DNA from: JBOFGK01 sp051649085
Lineage (GTDB): Bacteria; Bacillota_I; Bacilli_A; UBA3375
Assembly: GCA_051649085.1 (NCBI GenBank)
Contig: JBOFGK010000052.1
Coordinates: forward strand, 43,221 to 107,220
Direction of reading: 5' to 3'
Length of the DNA stretch: 64,000 bases
The position numbers were made by a program, and so were the translations under genes. The notes under the pieces were generated by a model. It saw only the letters and a program-made list of their open reading frames with translations, had not been told where the DNA came from and made no database searches. Below are positions 51,607 to 60,305 of the stretch, piece by piece (positions within the stretch are counted from its first letter, which is position 1; the number at the start of each line of letters is the position of its first letter).

Positions 51607-51845
51607 AGTACTCCTATAATTATATATATATAAACTATTTACACGGTTTTATAACTTAATTATAACACAAAATAGATATTTTTTTCAATAAAAAATTGCA
51701 ATTTATTTAATGAAAAAAGGTGTGCAAACATGGGCTGTTAACGGTGCTGATTTAATTTGTGATGTTTTAGTAATATTAATTGGCAGAATTATTTGGAAGA
51801 AATATAACCCGAGATATTTTTTCTTACTTATGTAGAATGAAAATG

Positions 51846-51854
51846 TGTTATAAT
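51846..51854 (+). promoter_or_regulatory. Extended -10 promoter of rsmG
   Basis: TGTTATAAT (hexamer 51849-51854), 19 nt before the start codon. Confidence 0.5.
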
Positions 51855-51873
51855 ATAATTGGTGGTAAATCAA

Positions 51874-52569
51874 ATGAAAAATAAAATAATATACGACTTT
51901 TGGCAAGAAATCCAAGCCGAAGTAACTGAGTCTCAACAAGCTCAATATGAACAGTACTTTACGCTAATTCATGAACATAATCAATATTTGAATTTAACAG
52001 GAATTGATGATCATGAAGGTGTGTATTTGAAACATTTTACGGACTGCTTATTAAATCGACATCATCCAATTATCCAATCAGCAACAAAGGTTGCTGACCT
52101 TGGAAGTGGAGCGGGATTTCCAGGTTTAGTACTTGCAATCTATTTTCCGCAAAAAAAATTCTACCTAATTGAACCGCTTACTAAGCGTTGTAAATTTCTA
52201 GAACACTGTGTTGAAGCATTGGGGTTGACAAATGTTTTGGTTTTAAATGAAAGAATGGAAGATATTGAACAAAAATTCGATTTAGTTGTGACAAGAGCAG
52301 TAGCTAAATTTAGTATTCTATTAGAATTGTGTGCACAAGTAATTGAAATTGATGGTCACTTATGTGCTTTGAAAGGTCCAAAAGGAGAAGAAGAACTAAA
52401 AGAAGCACAAAAAGCACTTGAAATATTAAATTACAAAATTGTGGAAACAACAAAGCTAATTTTACCAGTTGAAGAGAGTAAGCGCGACATTTGTTATGTA
52501 CAGAAAATAGGGAAAGCAGAGAAGAAATATCCGAGGAATTATGGACAAATAAAAAAGAATCCACTTTAA
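51874..52569 (+). CDS. rsmG: 16S rRNA (guanine527-N7)-methyltransferase
   Basis: A 231-residue class I SAM methyltransferase of the GidB family. The SAM loop is ADLGSGAGFPG near residue 75, followed by LIEPLTKRCKFL (acidic end of beta 2) and VTRAVAKF near 140. The ATG at 51874 has GGTGG at proper spacing; the frame extends to a TTG at 51859 without support. As in many Bacillota, it stands directly before the noc/parAB genes, which marks origin-proximal DNA. Confidence 0.95.
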   Translation: MKNKIIYDFWQEIQAEVTESQQAQYEQYFTLIHEHNQYLNLTGIDDHEGVYLKHFTDCLLNRHHPIIQSATKVADLGSGAGFPGLVLAIYFPQKKFYLIEPLTKRCKFLEHCVEALGLTNVLVLNERMEDIEQKFDLVVTRAVAKFSILLELCAQVIEIDGHLCALKGPKGEEELKEAQKALEILNYKIVETTKLILPVEESKRDICYVQKIGKAEKKYPRNYGQIKKNPL

Positions 52570-52581
52570 AAAGGAGTTAAA

Positions 52582-53427
52582 ATGAGATACTATACAATAT
52601 CAATGTTACGAATTTTTGATTCACAAAAATTAAGCGAAAATATACCAGAGGCAGAAAAAAAACTAATTGAAACAAATAATAAATTATTAGATGACATTAT
52701 TTCGGTTAAATATGAGAACGAAGTATATAAGTTAACGAGTAACCCAGAATATTTTTATTATGCACAAGTAAAGAAATTAGAGACAGTGAAAATATATTTG
52801 GACAATAAAAATCATGATAAAGTGGTTAATGAATTGTTCTTAAAAGTTAAGCGAGAAATTTTAAATCCAATGGAAACAGCTTTGATTTATCAAGAGATTT
52901 TTGAAATAAGTAAAATAAAACAATCATTACTGGCGAGTAAAATTATGAAAACGCAAGGAGCAATTTCAAATAAATTACGTTTGCTTAAATTACCACAGTT
53001 TGTTCAATATGAAATAATTCGAGGTAATTTAACCGAAAGACATGGTCGAGCACTTTTACAATTAATGGCAAAAAGTGATTTTGAGATTTTAGCATCTGAA
53101 CTTGTGAAAAAAACAATTAGTAATAGTTGGAAAGTTGCAGAACTTGAAAAAGAAATTGATATTATTTTAGAAAAACCAATTAATGAAGAATTTAGAATTA
53201 ATTTACAACAACTTGAAAATAAGCGTTGTATTAAAAATCCGTGGGAAATTATTGCAATTAACCACTTAGAAACAAGTATTGGAAATGCTGTTGAAGAAAT
53301 TTCCAAAAACTATAGCAGTTTTGACATTGAACAAATTGCTGGAGTAACCCAAGGGGATTATGTTTTTGTAATCCGAATTAAAGACGTGAATAAAACGGTT
53401 GAGATCGTTAAGGAGATAAATGAGTAA
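52582..53427 (+). CDS. Noc/ParB-like DNA-binding protein with degenerate N-terminal domain
   Basis: 281 residues. The middle has a clear KorB/ParB helix-turn-helix (NPMETALIYQEIFEISKIKQ, then MKTQGAISNKLRLLKLP and RGNLTERHGRALLQL), as in Noc and ParB. The N-terminal about 100 residues do not contain the ParB CTP-binding motifs (no GERRxRA and no NPxQPR), although the parB next door has them. The position between rsmG and parA is that of noc. It may bind DNA without the CTP clamp. It overlaps parA by 8 nt. Confidence 0.75.
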   Translation: MRYYTISMLRIFDSQKLSENIPEAEKKLIETNNKLLDDIISVKYENEVYKLTSNPEYFYYAQVKKLETVKIYLDNKNHDKVVNELFLKVKREILNPMETALIYQEIFEISKIKQSLLASKIMKTQGAISNKLRLLKLPQFVQYEIIRGNLTERHGRALLQLMAKSDFEILASELVKKTISNSWKVAELEKEIDIILEKPINEEFRINLQQLENKRCIKNPWEIIAINHLETSIGNAVEEISKNYSSFDIEQIAGVTQGDYVFVIRIKDVNKTVEIVKEINE

Positions 53428-54196
53428 GATAGTTGCAATTACAAACCAAAAAGGTGGAGTTGGGAAAACGACAACAACCATTAATTTAGCATCGTGTTTA
53501 GGCGAATTAGAAAAAAAGGTGCTAATAGTTGATGTGGATTCTCAAGGGAATGCAACGCAAGGGCTTGGTGTTGATAAGATAGAACTTGAAAAAATGAAGA
53601 AAACCTCACATGATTTTATGCTTGCAGATGAAGATGATGTTCATAATTTTATTTCAGAAACACGATTTAAAAATGTGGATATTATTGGAGCATCTCAGCA
53701 TTTATCGGGATTTGATATGGAGTATTCAGGTAATATGCAAAAAGAGTTAATCTTAAAAAAACGTTTAAAACAATTAAAAACAGAATATGATTTTATTCTT
53801 ATTGATTGCCCACCATCATTAAGTTCAATTACCATAAATGGATTGGTAGCAGCTGATGGGGTAATTATTCCAGTTCAAAGTGAATTTTATGCACTTGAAG
53901 GGATGACGCAACTTTTAAACACGATTAAGTTATGTAAGAAACATTTGAACAAACGACTTCGTATTGAAGGAATTTTGATGACAATGTATTCGACGAACAC
54001 AAAGCTTTCAGAATCAGTATATGAAGAAGTAAAGTATTATTTTACAAAATATGTTTATAAGACAGTTATTCGTCGAAATATTGCACTTGCAGAAGCACCA
54101 AGTTATGGTGAGCCAATAAATTACTATGATAAGTCTTCAAAAGGAGCACAAGATTATATGAGTTTTGCGAGGGAGGTAATCGAAAATGGCAACTAA
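53420..54196 (+). CDS. parA: Chromosome-partitioning ATPase ParA (Soj)
   Basis: A 258-residue ParA/MinD-type ATPase. The deviant Walker A is NQKGGVGKTTT near residue 9, with both lysines; Walker A' is VDVDSQGNAT near 37, and Walker B is FILIDCPPSL near 119. There is no N-terminal DNA-binding extension, so it is the chromosomal type. It acts on the nucleoid with ParB in origin segregation and in control of DnaA. Its 3' end overlaps parB by 11 nt. Confidence 0.96.
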   Translation: MSKIVAITNQKGGVGKTTTTINLASCLGELEKKVLIVDVDSQGNATQGLGVDKIELEKMKKTSHDFMLADEDDVHNFISETRFKNVDIIGASQHLSGFDMEYSGNMQKELILKKRLKQLKTEYDFILIDCPPSLSSITINGLVAADGVIIPVQSEFYALEGMTQLLNTIKLCKKHLNKRLRIEGILMTMYSTNTKLSESVYEEVKYYFTKYVYKTVIRRNIALAEAPSYGEPINYYDKSSKGAQDYMSFAREVIENGN

Positions 54197-55061
54197 AAAA
54201 AAAGGTTTAGGACGAGGACTTGATCTATTAATTGACCAAGCCGATGTTCTAGGAATTGATGGAACAGAAACGGTTGAACAAATCGAAATTGAGGATATTG
54301 TTGCAAATCCATATCAACCACGTAAATTTTTCGATGAAGCGGCATTAGATGAATTAGCAGCTTCAATTAAAGAAAATGGAGTTTTTCAACCAATTATTAT
54401 TAGAAGTTCGGTAATTGGCTATGAATTAATTGCAGGAGAACGTAGGCTAAGAGCTTCAAAATTAGCGGGTCTTACAACAATTCCGGCAATTGTCAAAGCA
54501 TACACTGATGAGCAAATGATGGAATTAGCTTTAATTGAAAATATTCAACGTGAAGATTTAAGTGTAATCGAGGAAGCTAAAAGTTACCAACAAATTATTG
54601 AACATTTTAATTATACACAACAAGAATTAGCTCAAAAAGTTGGGAAATCACGTTCGCATGTTACGAATATTTTACGACTGCTTAATCTTGATGAACGTGT
54701 TCAAGCTTTAGTAAATCAAAAAATTGTCTCGATGGGTCATGTAAAAGTATTAGTTACACTTGATTCTAAAGATGAACAATTAGCAATTGTTGAACAAATA
54801 ATTGAAGAAAATTTGACGGTGAGACAAACCGAGGAGTTGGCTAGTGCTTTGAAGAATCCACATAAAGCTTCAAAAGTAAAAGCTTCGCCAAAAAGTGATG
54901 AGAAAAAAGAATTAAATGCTTATGCAAGACTTGAGCGGATTTTGCGTGAAAAACTTGGTACAAAAGTTAAAATTTATGGAAAAGAAACTGGAATTATTGA
55001 AATTAGTTTTGCAAGTGAAGATGATTTAGAACGTTTATTAGAAGAGATGAAGTTAGTGTGA
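54186..55061 (+). CDS. parB: Chromosome-partitioning protein ParB (Spo0J)
   Basis: A 291-residue ParB with the complete CTPase motifs VANPYQPRKFFDE near residue 38 and GERRLRASK near 93, the HTH LAQKVGKSRSHVTNILRLL near 150 and a C-terminal dimerisation domain. The N-terminus KKKGLGRGLDLL is the ParA-interaction peptide. It loads at parS and slides as a CTP-dependent clamp. No match to the parS consensus TGTTTCACGTGAAACA was found in this window by eye. Confidence 0.96.
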   Translation: MATKKKGLGRGLDLLIDQADVLGIDGTETVEQIEIEDIVANPYQPRKFFDEAALDELAASIKENGVFQPIIIRSSVIGYELIAGERRLRASKLAGLTTIPAIVKAYTDEQMMELALIENIQREDLSVIEEAKSYQQIIEHFNYTQQELAQKVGKSRSHVTNILRLLNLDERVQALVNQKIVSMGHVKVLVTLDSKDEQLAIVEQIIEENLTVRQTEELASALKNPHKASKVKASPKSDEKKELNAYARLERILREKLGTKVKIYGKETGIIEISFASEDDLERLLEEMKLV

Positions 55062-55071
55062 GGTGATGGAC

Positions 55072-55935
55072 ATGGATTTAAATATTGTAAGTGATTTAAA
55101 AATGGTAAATGGATTCATAGAAAACTTTAAAAACGCTAGTGCGGAATTTATTGCGAGGTTGCCTTGGGTAGTAATTGCGATCGTTGTAATGTATTTGGTG
55201 ACAAAAGTAATTATTTTATTGATTTATAAAATTGTTAAAAACAGATTTGTAAACATTGAATCAAAAAGAATTGATACAATTCAAGTAGTATTAGCTAATA
55301 TTACTCGTTATATTATGACCTTTATCGGTTTCATTGTTGTGCTTGTAGTTTTAGGTGTTAGTCCAACAGCATTATTAGCTGGAGCCGGAGCTGGAGCGGT
55401 AGTCTTTGGATTATTGTTCAAAGAAGTAATTACAGATTTTGTTTTTGGTTTCTTTATTGTTGCAGAACGTTATTTTGATGTTGGTGATTATATTGCGACT
55501 TCTACTTATGAAGGGCATGTAGAACAAATTGGTCTACGTTCCTCAATGTTGAAAACTCCGAGTGGAGAGTTAATTACATTACCAAATTCAAAAATTGTTG
55601 ATGTTCGTAATTATTCAAAAGAGCAATACCATCTTTTCTATAAATTTGGTGTAACATATGATACAAGTATTGAAGAAGTTGAAAAAAAAATAAAAGATGA
55701 GATTATTCCGTTCTTTGAACAAAATGAATTAGTAAATAAAATTGATTTACTTGGAGTAAGTGAGCTTAGTTCAAGTGGAATGTTCTTTCGTTTAGAACTT
55801 GAAGTTGATGCAGAAGAACGTTTTGAAATCACTCGACAATTGAATCGAAAAGTTAAATTAACATTGGATCAAGCTGGAATTCAAATGGCTTTTAATCGTT
55901 TATATATTCCAGAAGATCAACCAATAAAAAAATAA
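55072..55935 (+). CDS. Small-conductance mechanosensitive channel, MscS family
   Basis: 287 residues with three membrane segments. The third, pore-lining one carries the Gly/Ala packing motif LLAGAGAGAVVFGLLFKE near residue 105, followed by the beta domain (VGDYIATSTYEGHVEQIGLR) and an alpha/beta C-domain. It releases solutes under hypo-osmotic shock. The ATG at 55072 is preferred, since TGAGGTG sits 6-7 nt upstream; the earlier ATG at 55066 is too close to it. It is in the parAB operon, as often in Bacillota. Confidence 0.9.
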   Translation: MDLNIVSDLKMVNGFIENFKNASAEFIARLPWVVIAIVVMYLVTKVIILLIYKIVKNRFVNIESKRIDTIQVVLANITRYIMTFIGFIVVLVVLGVSPTALLAGAGAGAVVFGLLFKEVITDFVFGFFIVAERYFDVGDYIATSTYEGHVEQIGLRSSMLKTPSGELITLPNSKIVDVRNYSKEQYHLFYKFGVTYDTSIEEVEKKIKDEIIPFFEQNELVNKIDLLGVSELSSSGMFFRLELEVDAEERFEITRQLNRKVKLTLDQAGIQMAFNRLYIPEDQPIKK

Positions 55936-55958
55936 TAGTTACAGATGATAGGAAAATG

Positions 55959-56642
55959 ATGGCAAATTCGTGTACTGTTAATCCAAAAGTTATTTTTGAA
56001 TTGCTTCAAGCAATTGAAACTCGTGGTTTTGAGTGTTATGTGATTGGTGGTGCAAGTCTTGCTTTACTCCAAGAACAGGAAATTTATGATGTTGATCTAA
56101 CAACGAATGCGAATGCTAGAGATTTAATCCCATATTTTGAAGTAGAGGTTGTTAATTCGAAATTTGGGGCCTTTAAAATTAACTATCAAAAAACGATATT
56201 TGAATTAACTACTTTTCGACTAGAAAGTGATTATGCGAATCATCGCTATCCCAAACAAATAAAATTTGTTCAAACACTTGCAGAAGATTTAAAACGTCGA
56301 GATTTTACGATTAATGCAATTGCAATTACAAGTGAAAAACAAGTAATTGACATGTATAATGGAATTATTGATTTAGAAAAACAACAACTCAAATTAATTG
56401 GTGGTGAGCAAAAACTGATTGAAGATGCACTTCGAATTGTTCGTGCACTACGCTTTGCTTATAAATATCAATTGAAGTTCGATGAAGAATTAAACCAGGC
56501 ATTACATGCACATTATCATTTACTCGGTAATTTGAAAAAACAAGCAATTAAAAAAGAATTAAATAAAATCCACGATCTAACTAGTTTTGAAAAATTTGTA
56601 AGAACACATAATCTTGATTGGAGTTATTTTGCAAACAGTTAA
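55959..56642 (+). CDS. Short class II CCA-adding-enzyme-like nucleotidyltransferase
   Basis: About 227 residues, similar to the N-terminal half of class II tRNA nucleotidyltransferase or poly(A) polymerase. The catalytic acid pair is in YDVDL near residue 46, RRDFTINAIA is near 114, and the neck contains EDALRIVRALRFAYKY near 155. The usual GGxxRD loop reads GGASLALL, lacking the Arg, and the C-terminal body and tail (about 170 residues) are missing. Of two ATGs (55956, 55959) the second has better spacing to AGGA. It could be a minimal CCA enzyme or one with an altered role. Confidence 0.7.
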   Translation: MANSCTVNPKVIFELLQAIETRGFECYVIGGASLALLQEQEIYDVDLTTNANARDLIPYFEVEVVNSKFGAFKINYQKTIFELTTFRLESDYANHRYPKQIKFVQTLAEDLKRRDFTINAIAITSEKQVIDMYNGIIDLEKQQLKLIGGEQKLIEDALRIVRALRFAYKYQLKFDEELNQALHAHYHLLGNLKKQAIKKELNKIHDLTSFEKFVRTHNLDWSYFANS

Positions 56643-57255
56643 ACAGGTTGTATGTGAAACAACAGAAATAAAGAAGTCAGAATTTATTTGTTTATTGAAA
56701 GCAATCCAAACAGTTGAACAGGCAAATGAATTTCTTGTAGAAACAAAACTAAACTATCCAAACGCTAGTCATTATTGTACAGTTTATAAATTAGGACAAA
56801 CTTTAAAACTTGACGATGACGGTGAGCCGTCACAGACAGCTGCGGCCCCAATGTATAATGTACTTGAACATCATAATTTTGATTATTATATTTGTATTGT
56901 AATTCGTTATTTTGGGGGAATTAAACTTGGTGCTGGTGGACTTGTTCGCGCATATTCACAGGCTGTTTCTAATTGCTTGAAAGAAAATGAACCGCATATC
57001 ACAAGTTTGACACAAGGGCTAGAAGTACTATTTGAAGTTAATTTTAATCATTTGAAAAAAATCGAAAATATTTTAAGGGATTTAGAACTTACGAATGTGG
57101 AGAAACAGTTTGCAAATACGATTACTTTTCAAGTGATTGGAAACACAGAAGTTATCGCACAATTAGAACGAACGATTCAGGAGTTTGATTATACGATTGA
57201 GATTATTAAAATTCAAGAACTCTTGGTTGAAAAAATAGTGAGGGCAAATGACTAA
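56629..57255 (+). CDS. yigZ: YigZ/IMPACT-family protein
   Basis: A 208-residue protein with the IMPACT domain (UPF0029): SHYCTVYKLG near residue 44, then DDDGEPSQTAAAPM and VIRYFGGIKLGAGGLVRAYS. It is followed by the DUF1949 C-terminal domain. A TTG start at 56629 is chosen because GGAG lies 5 nt before it; no in-frame ATG is suitably placed. It overlaps the end of the preceding gene by 14 nt. The cellular role is unsettled, with a link to translation through the eukaryotic IMPACT homologue. Confidence 0.88.
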   Translation: MQTVKQVVCETTEIKKSEFICLLKAIQTVEQANEFLVETKLNYPNASHYCTVYKLGQTLKLDDDGEPSQTAAAPMYNVLEHHNFDYYICIVIRYFGGIKLGAGGLVRAYSQAVSNCLKENEPHITSLTQGLEVLFEVNFNHLKKIENILRDLELTNVEKQFANTITFQVIGNTEVIAQLERTIQEFDYTIEIIKIQELLVEKIVRAND

Positions 57256-57946
57256 AAAAAAAATATTAATTGTCGAAGATGAAGCAAATATTCGACGTGG
57301 AATAAAAGTTTGGCTTGAACAAGAAGAATATGTAGTTCTTGAAGCGGAAGATGGTAAAGTAGCAGTTGAAATGATTAAAAATAATCAAATTGACTTAATT
57401 ATTTTAGATGTTATGTTACCGTATCTTGATGGTTTTGAAATTCTGAAAATAATTCGAAAAAATAAAGCAGTTTGGATTCCCGTAATTATGCTTACAGCTA
57501 AAAGTGATGAAGAAACAAAAATTTCCGGATTAGAACAAGGTGCGGATGATTATATAACAAAGCCGTTTTCTAATCGGGAGCTTGTTGCCCGTATTAATTC
57601 ACAATTACGAAAGCGCACACAAACAATGTTAAATATAAATCTAAATATGCCATTTATGATTGATTATAATTTGTACGAATTGAAAAAAGATGATCAAGCA
57701 GTATCAATAACTAAAAAAGAGGCTATGCTTTTAACGTATTTAATAGAACACGCAAATTCATATGTTTCAAAAATTGAATTGTTACAAAATGTTTGGGGAA
57801 AAAAAGACTTGGATTTACATGCATCGGCAGAGACACGTACAGTTGATATTCACATTTCGAAAATCCGTAAAAAGCTTGCAGACATTGGTTGTGAAAAACA
57901 TTTAAAAACAAAAAATAATATTGGTTATGGGTTGTATAATGACTGA
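57248..57946 (+). CDS. OmpR-family response regulator
   Basis: 232 residues. The receiver domain (about 1-120) has the acidic pocket EDE near residue 10, phospho-acceptor Asp in LIILDVMLP near 54, Thr in VIMLTAKSD and Lys in YITKPFS. The C-terminal winged helix (about 135-230) is of the OmpR/PhoB type, with the recognition region TRTVDIHISKIRKKL. The following histidine kinase starts inside its last codons. OmpR-type regulators bind 10-11-bp direct repeats, so this protein is one candidate for the TTAACTACACA sites near 10 kb. Confidence 0.93.
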   Translation: MTKKKILIVEDEANIRRGIKVWLEQEEYVVLEAEDGKVAVEMIKNNQIDLIILDVMLPYLDGFEILKIIRKNKAVWIPVIMLTAKSDEETKISGLEQGADDYITKPFSNRELVARINSQLRKRTQTMLNINLNMPFMIDYNLYELKKDDQAVSITKKEAMLLTYLIEHANSYVSKIELLQNVWGKKDLDLHASAETRTVDIHISKIRKKLADIGCEKHLKTKNNIGYGLYND

Positions 57947-58976
57947 TCAACGAGAAGAATTCAAATATCATTTGCGTAAATTTATTAGAATAATTTATAA
58001 ACCAATTATAATTGTTGATGAAGAAAGTAAAATTGTGATGGTAAATGAGCAGTTTAAAGATATTTTCAATATCGAAAAATATCAAATTCGTAAAGGAATG
58101 CCGATTTCAAGTGCAATAGGTAATTTAGGTAATATTTATGATTTTATGGTTGATGCACTTGATAGCAAGTGTGATGGAGTAACAGAAAGTATTACTTGGA
58201 ATGACTATTATTTTGATGTTTCAATTTCCAATATTTCAGGTCGAACATACGACTATTACGTTTTCTTATTTCATGATATAACTGAAAAAGAAAATATGGA
58301 TATTTTTCGAAAGAAATTCACTTCAAATGTTGCTCATGAACTTAGGACACCACTGACAGCGATTGGTTCGATGGCGGAATTGATTGCCTATAATGAGAAA
58401 ATTTCAATTGAACAAATGCGAAGTGAAGCACGAATAATTTATGATGAAGTTGGTCGTTTAAGTAAATTGGTGAATGAACTTCTACAAATAAGCAAATATG
58501 ATGCTAATACAAGTACAACAACTAAAAAAATATTCTCAACTACTGAACTGGTTGAGTATGTAAATCAAACTTTAAAATATAAATTAGAAGAACGTCAAAT
58601 AAAGTTAATTAAACAAGTACAATCAATTGATGTATTTGCTGATTTCAATGAGTGTGTACAAGTACTTACAAATATCATTGGAAATGCTTGTATTTATGCA
58701 ACGACTTCTGTTAAAGTAACAATTTATACTTCGATTAAAGATATTATTATTGAAATTGAAGATGACGGAATTGGAATGACTCAAAAACAGATAAATCATG
58801 TCTTTGAGCGTTTTTACCGAACAGATGCTTCTCGTGCAAGAAATTTGGGTGGAACTGGTCTTGGATTATCGATTGTCAAGGAAATTTGTGATAAAAATAA
58901 TTGGGAAATAAAAATTCGAAGTAAAATTAAAGAATATACAAAATTTAAAATTAAAATACCGAAGGATAGAACATGA
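57939..58976 (+). CDS. Soluble PAS-containing sensor histidine kinase (PhoR-like)
   Basis: 345 residues. A PAS-like sensor at about 20-115 is followed by HisKA with FTSNVAHELRTPLTAIGSMA (phospho-His near 137), then HATPase_c with N-box NIIGNACIYAT, G1 EDDGIGM, F-box FERFYRTD and G2 GGTGLGLSIV. No membrane segment is present, so it must sense a cytoplasmic signal or dock to another protein, unlike typical PhoR. The ATG at 57939 forms an ATGA-type overlap with the regulator stop. A start at 57921 lacks a ribosome binding site. It pairs with the upstream regulator. Confidence 0.9.
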   Translation: MTDQREEFKYHLRKFIRIIYKPIIIVDEESKIVMVNEQFKDIFNIEKYQIRKGMPISSAIGNLGNIYDFMVDALDSKCDGVTESITWNDYYFDVSISNISGRTYDYYVFLFHDITEKENMDIFRKKFTSNVAHELRTPLTAIGSMAELIAYNEKISIEQMRSEARIIYDEVGRLSKLVNELLQISKYDANTSTTTKKIFSTTELVEYVNQTLKYKLEERQIKLIKQVQSIDVFADFNECVQVLTNIIGNACIYATTSVKVTIYTSIKDIIIEIEDDGIGMTQKQINHVFERFYRTDASRARNLGGTGLGLSIVKEICDKNNWEIKIRSKIKEYTKFKIKIPKDRT

Positions 58977-59581
58977 ATAAATTTTTTTATACACTTGAAG
59001 GTGGAGAAGGTAGTGGGAAAACAACTGCTGCGAAACGGGTGGTTGAACTTTTACAAGAAAAAGGCTATAACGCTATCTTTACACGTGAACCAGGAGGAGT
59101 TTCTGTTGCAGAAACAATTCGAAACGTTATTTTAGATAATAATATAGATTCCAAAACTGAAGTTCTGCTTTTTGCAGCAGCTCGTAATGAACATTTAGAA
59201 TGTGTAATTAAACCTGCGGTTAAAGCTCAAACAATTGTTATCTGTGATCGATTTGTTGATTCATCTTTAGTCTATCAGGGGTATGTTGGAAAAAATGGAA
59301 TAGATGAAGTGCTAGAAATAAATCAATTTGCAATAAATAATTTTTTTCCAAGTAAAACATTTTATTTTGACGTTGATCCACGAATTGCACTTGAGCGAAT
59401 TAAAATGGAACGAGAAATTAATCGTTTTGACTTGATGGGAGAAGAATTTCATTTTGCAATTCAAGATGGTTATTCGATCGTTCGCCAAATGTTTAAAGAT
59501 CGTTTCACAACAATTGATGCATCGATGTCGCCAGAAGTGATTGCTGAACAGATTGCAAATGCAATTTTGGAAGATTTATGA
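58973..59581 (+). CDS. tmk: Thymidylate kinase
   Basis: A 202-residue dTMP kinase. The P-loop is EGGEGSGKTT near residue 9, the DRF/DRY-type motif is ICDRFVDSSLVYQG near 90, and the TREPGG loop is near 38. The LID region lacks the run of Arg of the E. coli type and fits the Gram-positive form. It makes dTDP for DNA synthesis. It overlaps the histidine kinase by 4 nt and holB by 4 nt. Confidence 0.95.
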   Translation: MNKFFYTLEGGEGSGKTTAAKRVVELLQEKGYNAIFTREPGGVSVAETIRNVILDNNIDSKTEVLLFAAARNEHLECVIKPAVKAQTIVICDRFVDSSLVYQGYVGKNGIDEVLEINQFAINNFFPSKTFYFDVDPRIALERIKMEREINRFDLMGEEFHFAIQDGYSIVRQMFKDRFTTIDASMSPEVIAEQIANAILEDL

Positions 59582-60297
59582 ATCAAATAATTATTACGGG
59601 AAATCCTGATATCGAACAGTTACTTTGTGAAACAATAAGTGAAATCACTAATGGTACAATTACTGAGTTAAGTAATATTGACGTGTTTGAACTTGTACCA
59701 AATGAAAATAAATTTGATAATAATGAGTTAAATGCTTATATCGAACATTTTGGTTATCAAAGTTCACAAAGTGGTCATTTAGTGGGAATAATTAGAAATG
59801 GACATTTATTAAGTGTTTCGCAACAAAACAAACTTTTAAAAACAATTGAAAGTGCTAATGGTCAAAAGCATCATCTTCAAATAGTAACGTCGGCTTCCAA
59901 TTTACTAGAAACTTTAAAATCACGTTATATGCAGCGAACAATTAAAACTTTAATGGATACAACTCAAACTGACTATTTTGTTAGAACAAAAGAACAACAA
60001 GTTTTTTTAATGGCAAGTCCGCAGGTGAAAACAGAAATTTTGAAGTTTCAATCTTTTATAAAAGCACAAAAGTATGAACAAGGACTATTACAATTAGGAA
60101 CAGAGTTAAAAGTTGACAAAGTTATTGCCGAAATACTACTGACGATTTTAGAAAAAGAGTTATTTGAGCAAAAATTATATCCTGAGTATCATAAATTAAT
60201 TGAGCATTTAGAACGTTTTAATTTCATTGTAAATTATGAAACACAATTAGAATGTATTTTAATTGAGTTGAAAAATATTAAACAAAAAAACGATTAA
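59578..60297 (+). CDS. holB: DNA polymerase III delta-prime-like subunit
   Basis: 239 residues, shorter than usual HolB (about 300-330). No Walker A is visible, and the zinc module of delta-prime is missing. The recognisable part is the AAA+ core with SVSQQNKLLKTIESANGQ near residue 80 and IVTSASNLLETLKSRYMQRT near 101, the sensor/SRC-like region. Assignment relies strongly on the order tmk-holB-ricT-trmN6, conserved in Bacillota. It would act in the clamp loader. The sequence is diverged. Confidence 0.7.
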   Translation: MNQIIITGNPDIEQLLCETISEITNGTITELSNIDVFELVPNENKFDNNELNAYIEHFGYQSSQSGHLVGIIRNGHLLSVSQQNKLLKTIESANGQKHHLQIVTSASNLLETLKSRYMQRTIKTLMDTTQTDYFVRTKEQQVFLMASPQVKTEILKFQSFIKAQKYEQGLLQLGTELKVDKVIAEILLTILEKELFEQKLYPEYHKLIEHLERFNFIVNYETQLECILIELKNIKQKND

Positions 60298-60305
60298 GGA
60301 ATTAT

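Noticed and set aside
51607..55061. parS site near parAB
   Set aside because: No TGTTTCACGTGAAACA-like sequence was seen by eye; a computed search of the genome would decide.
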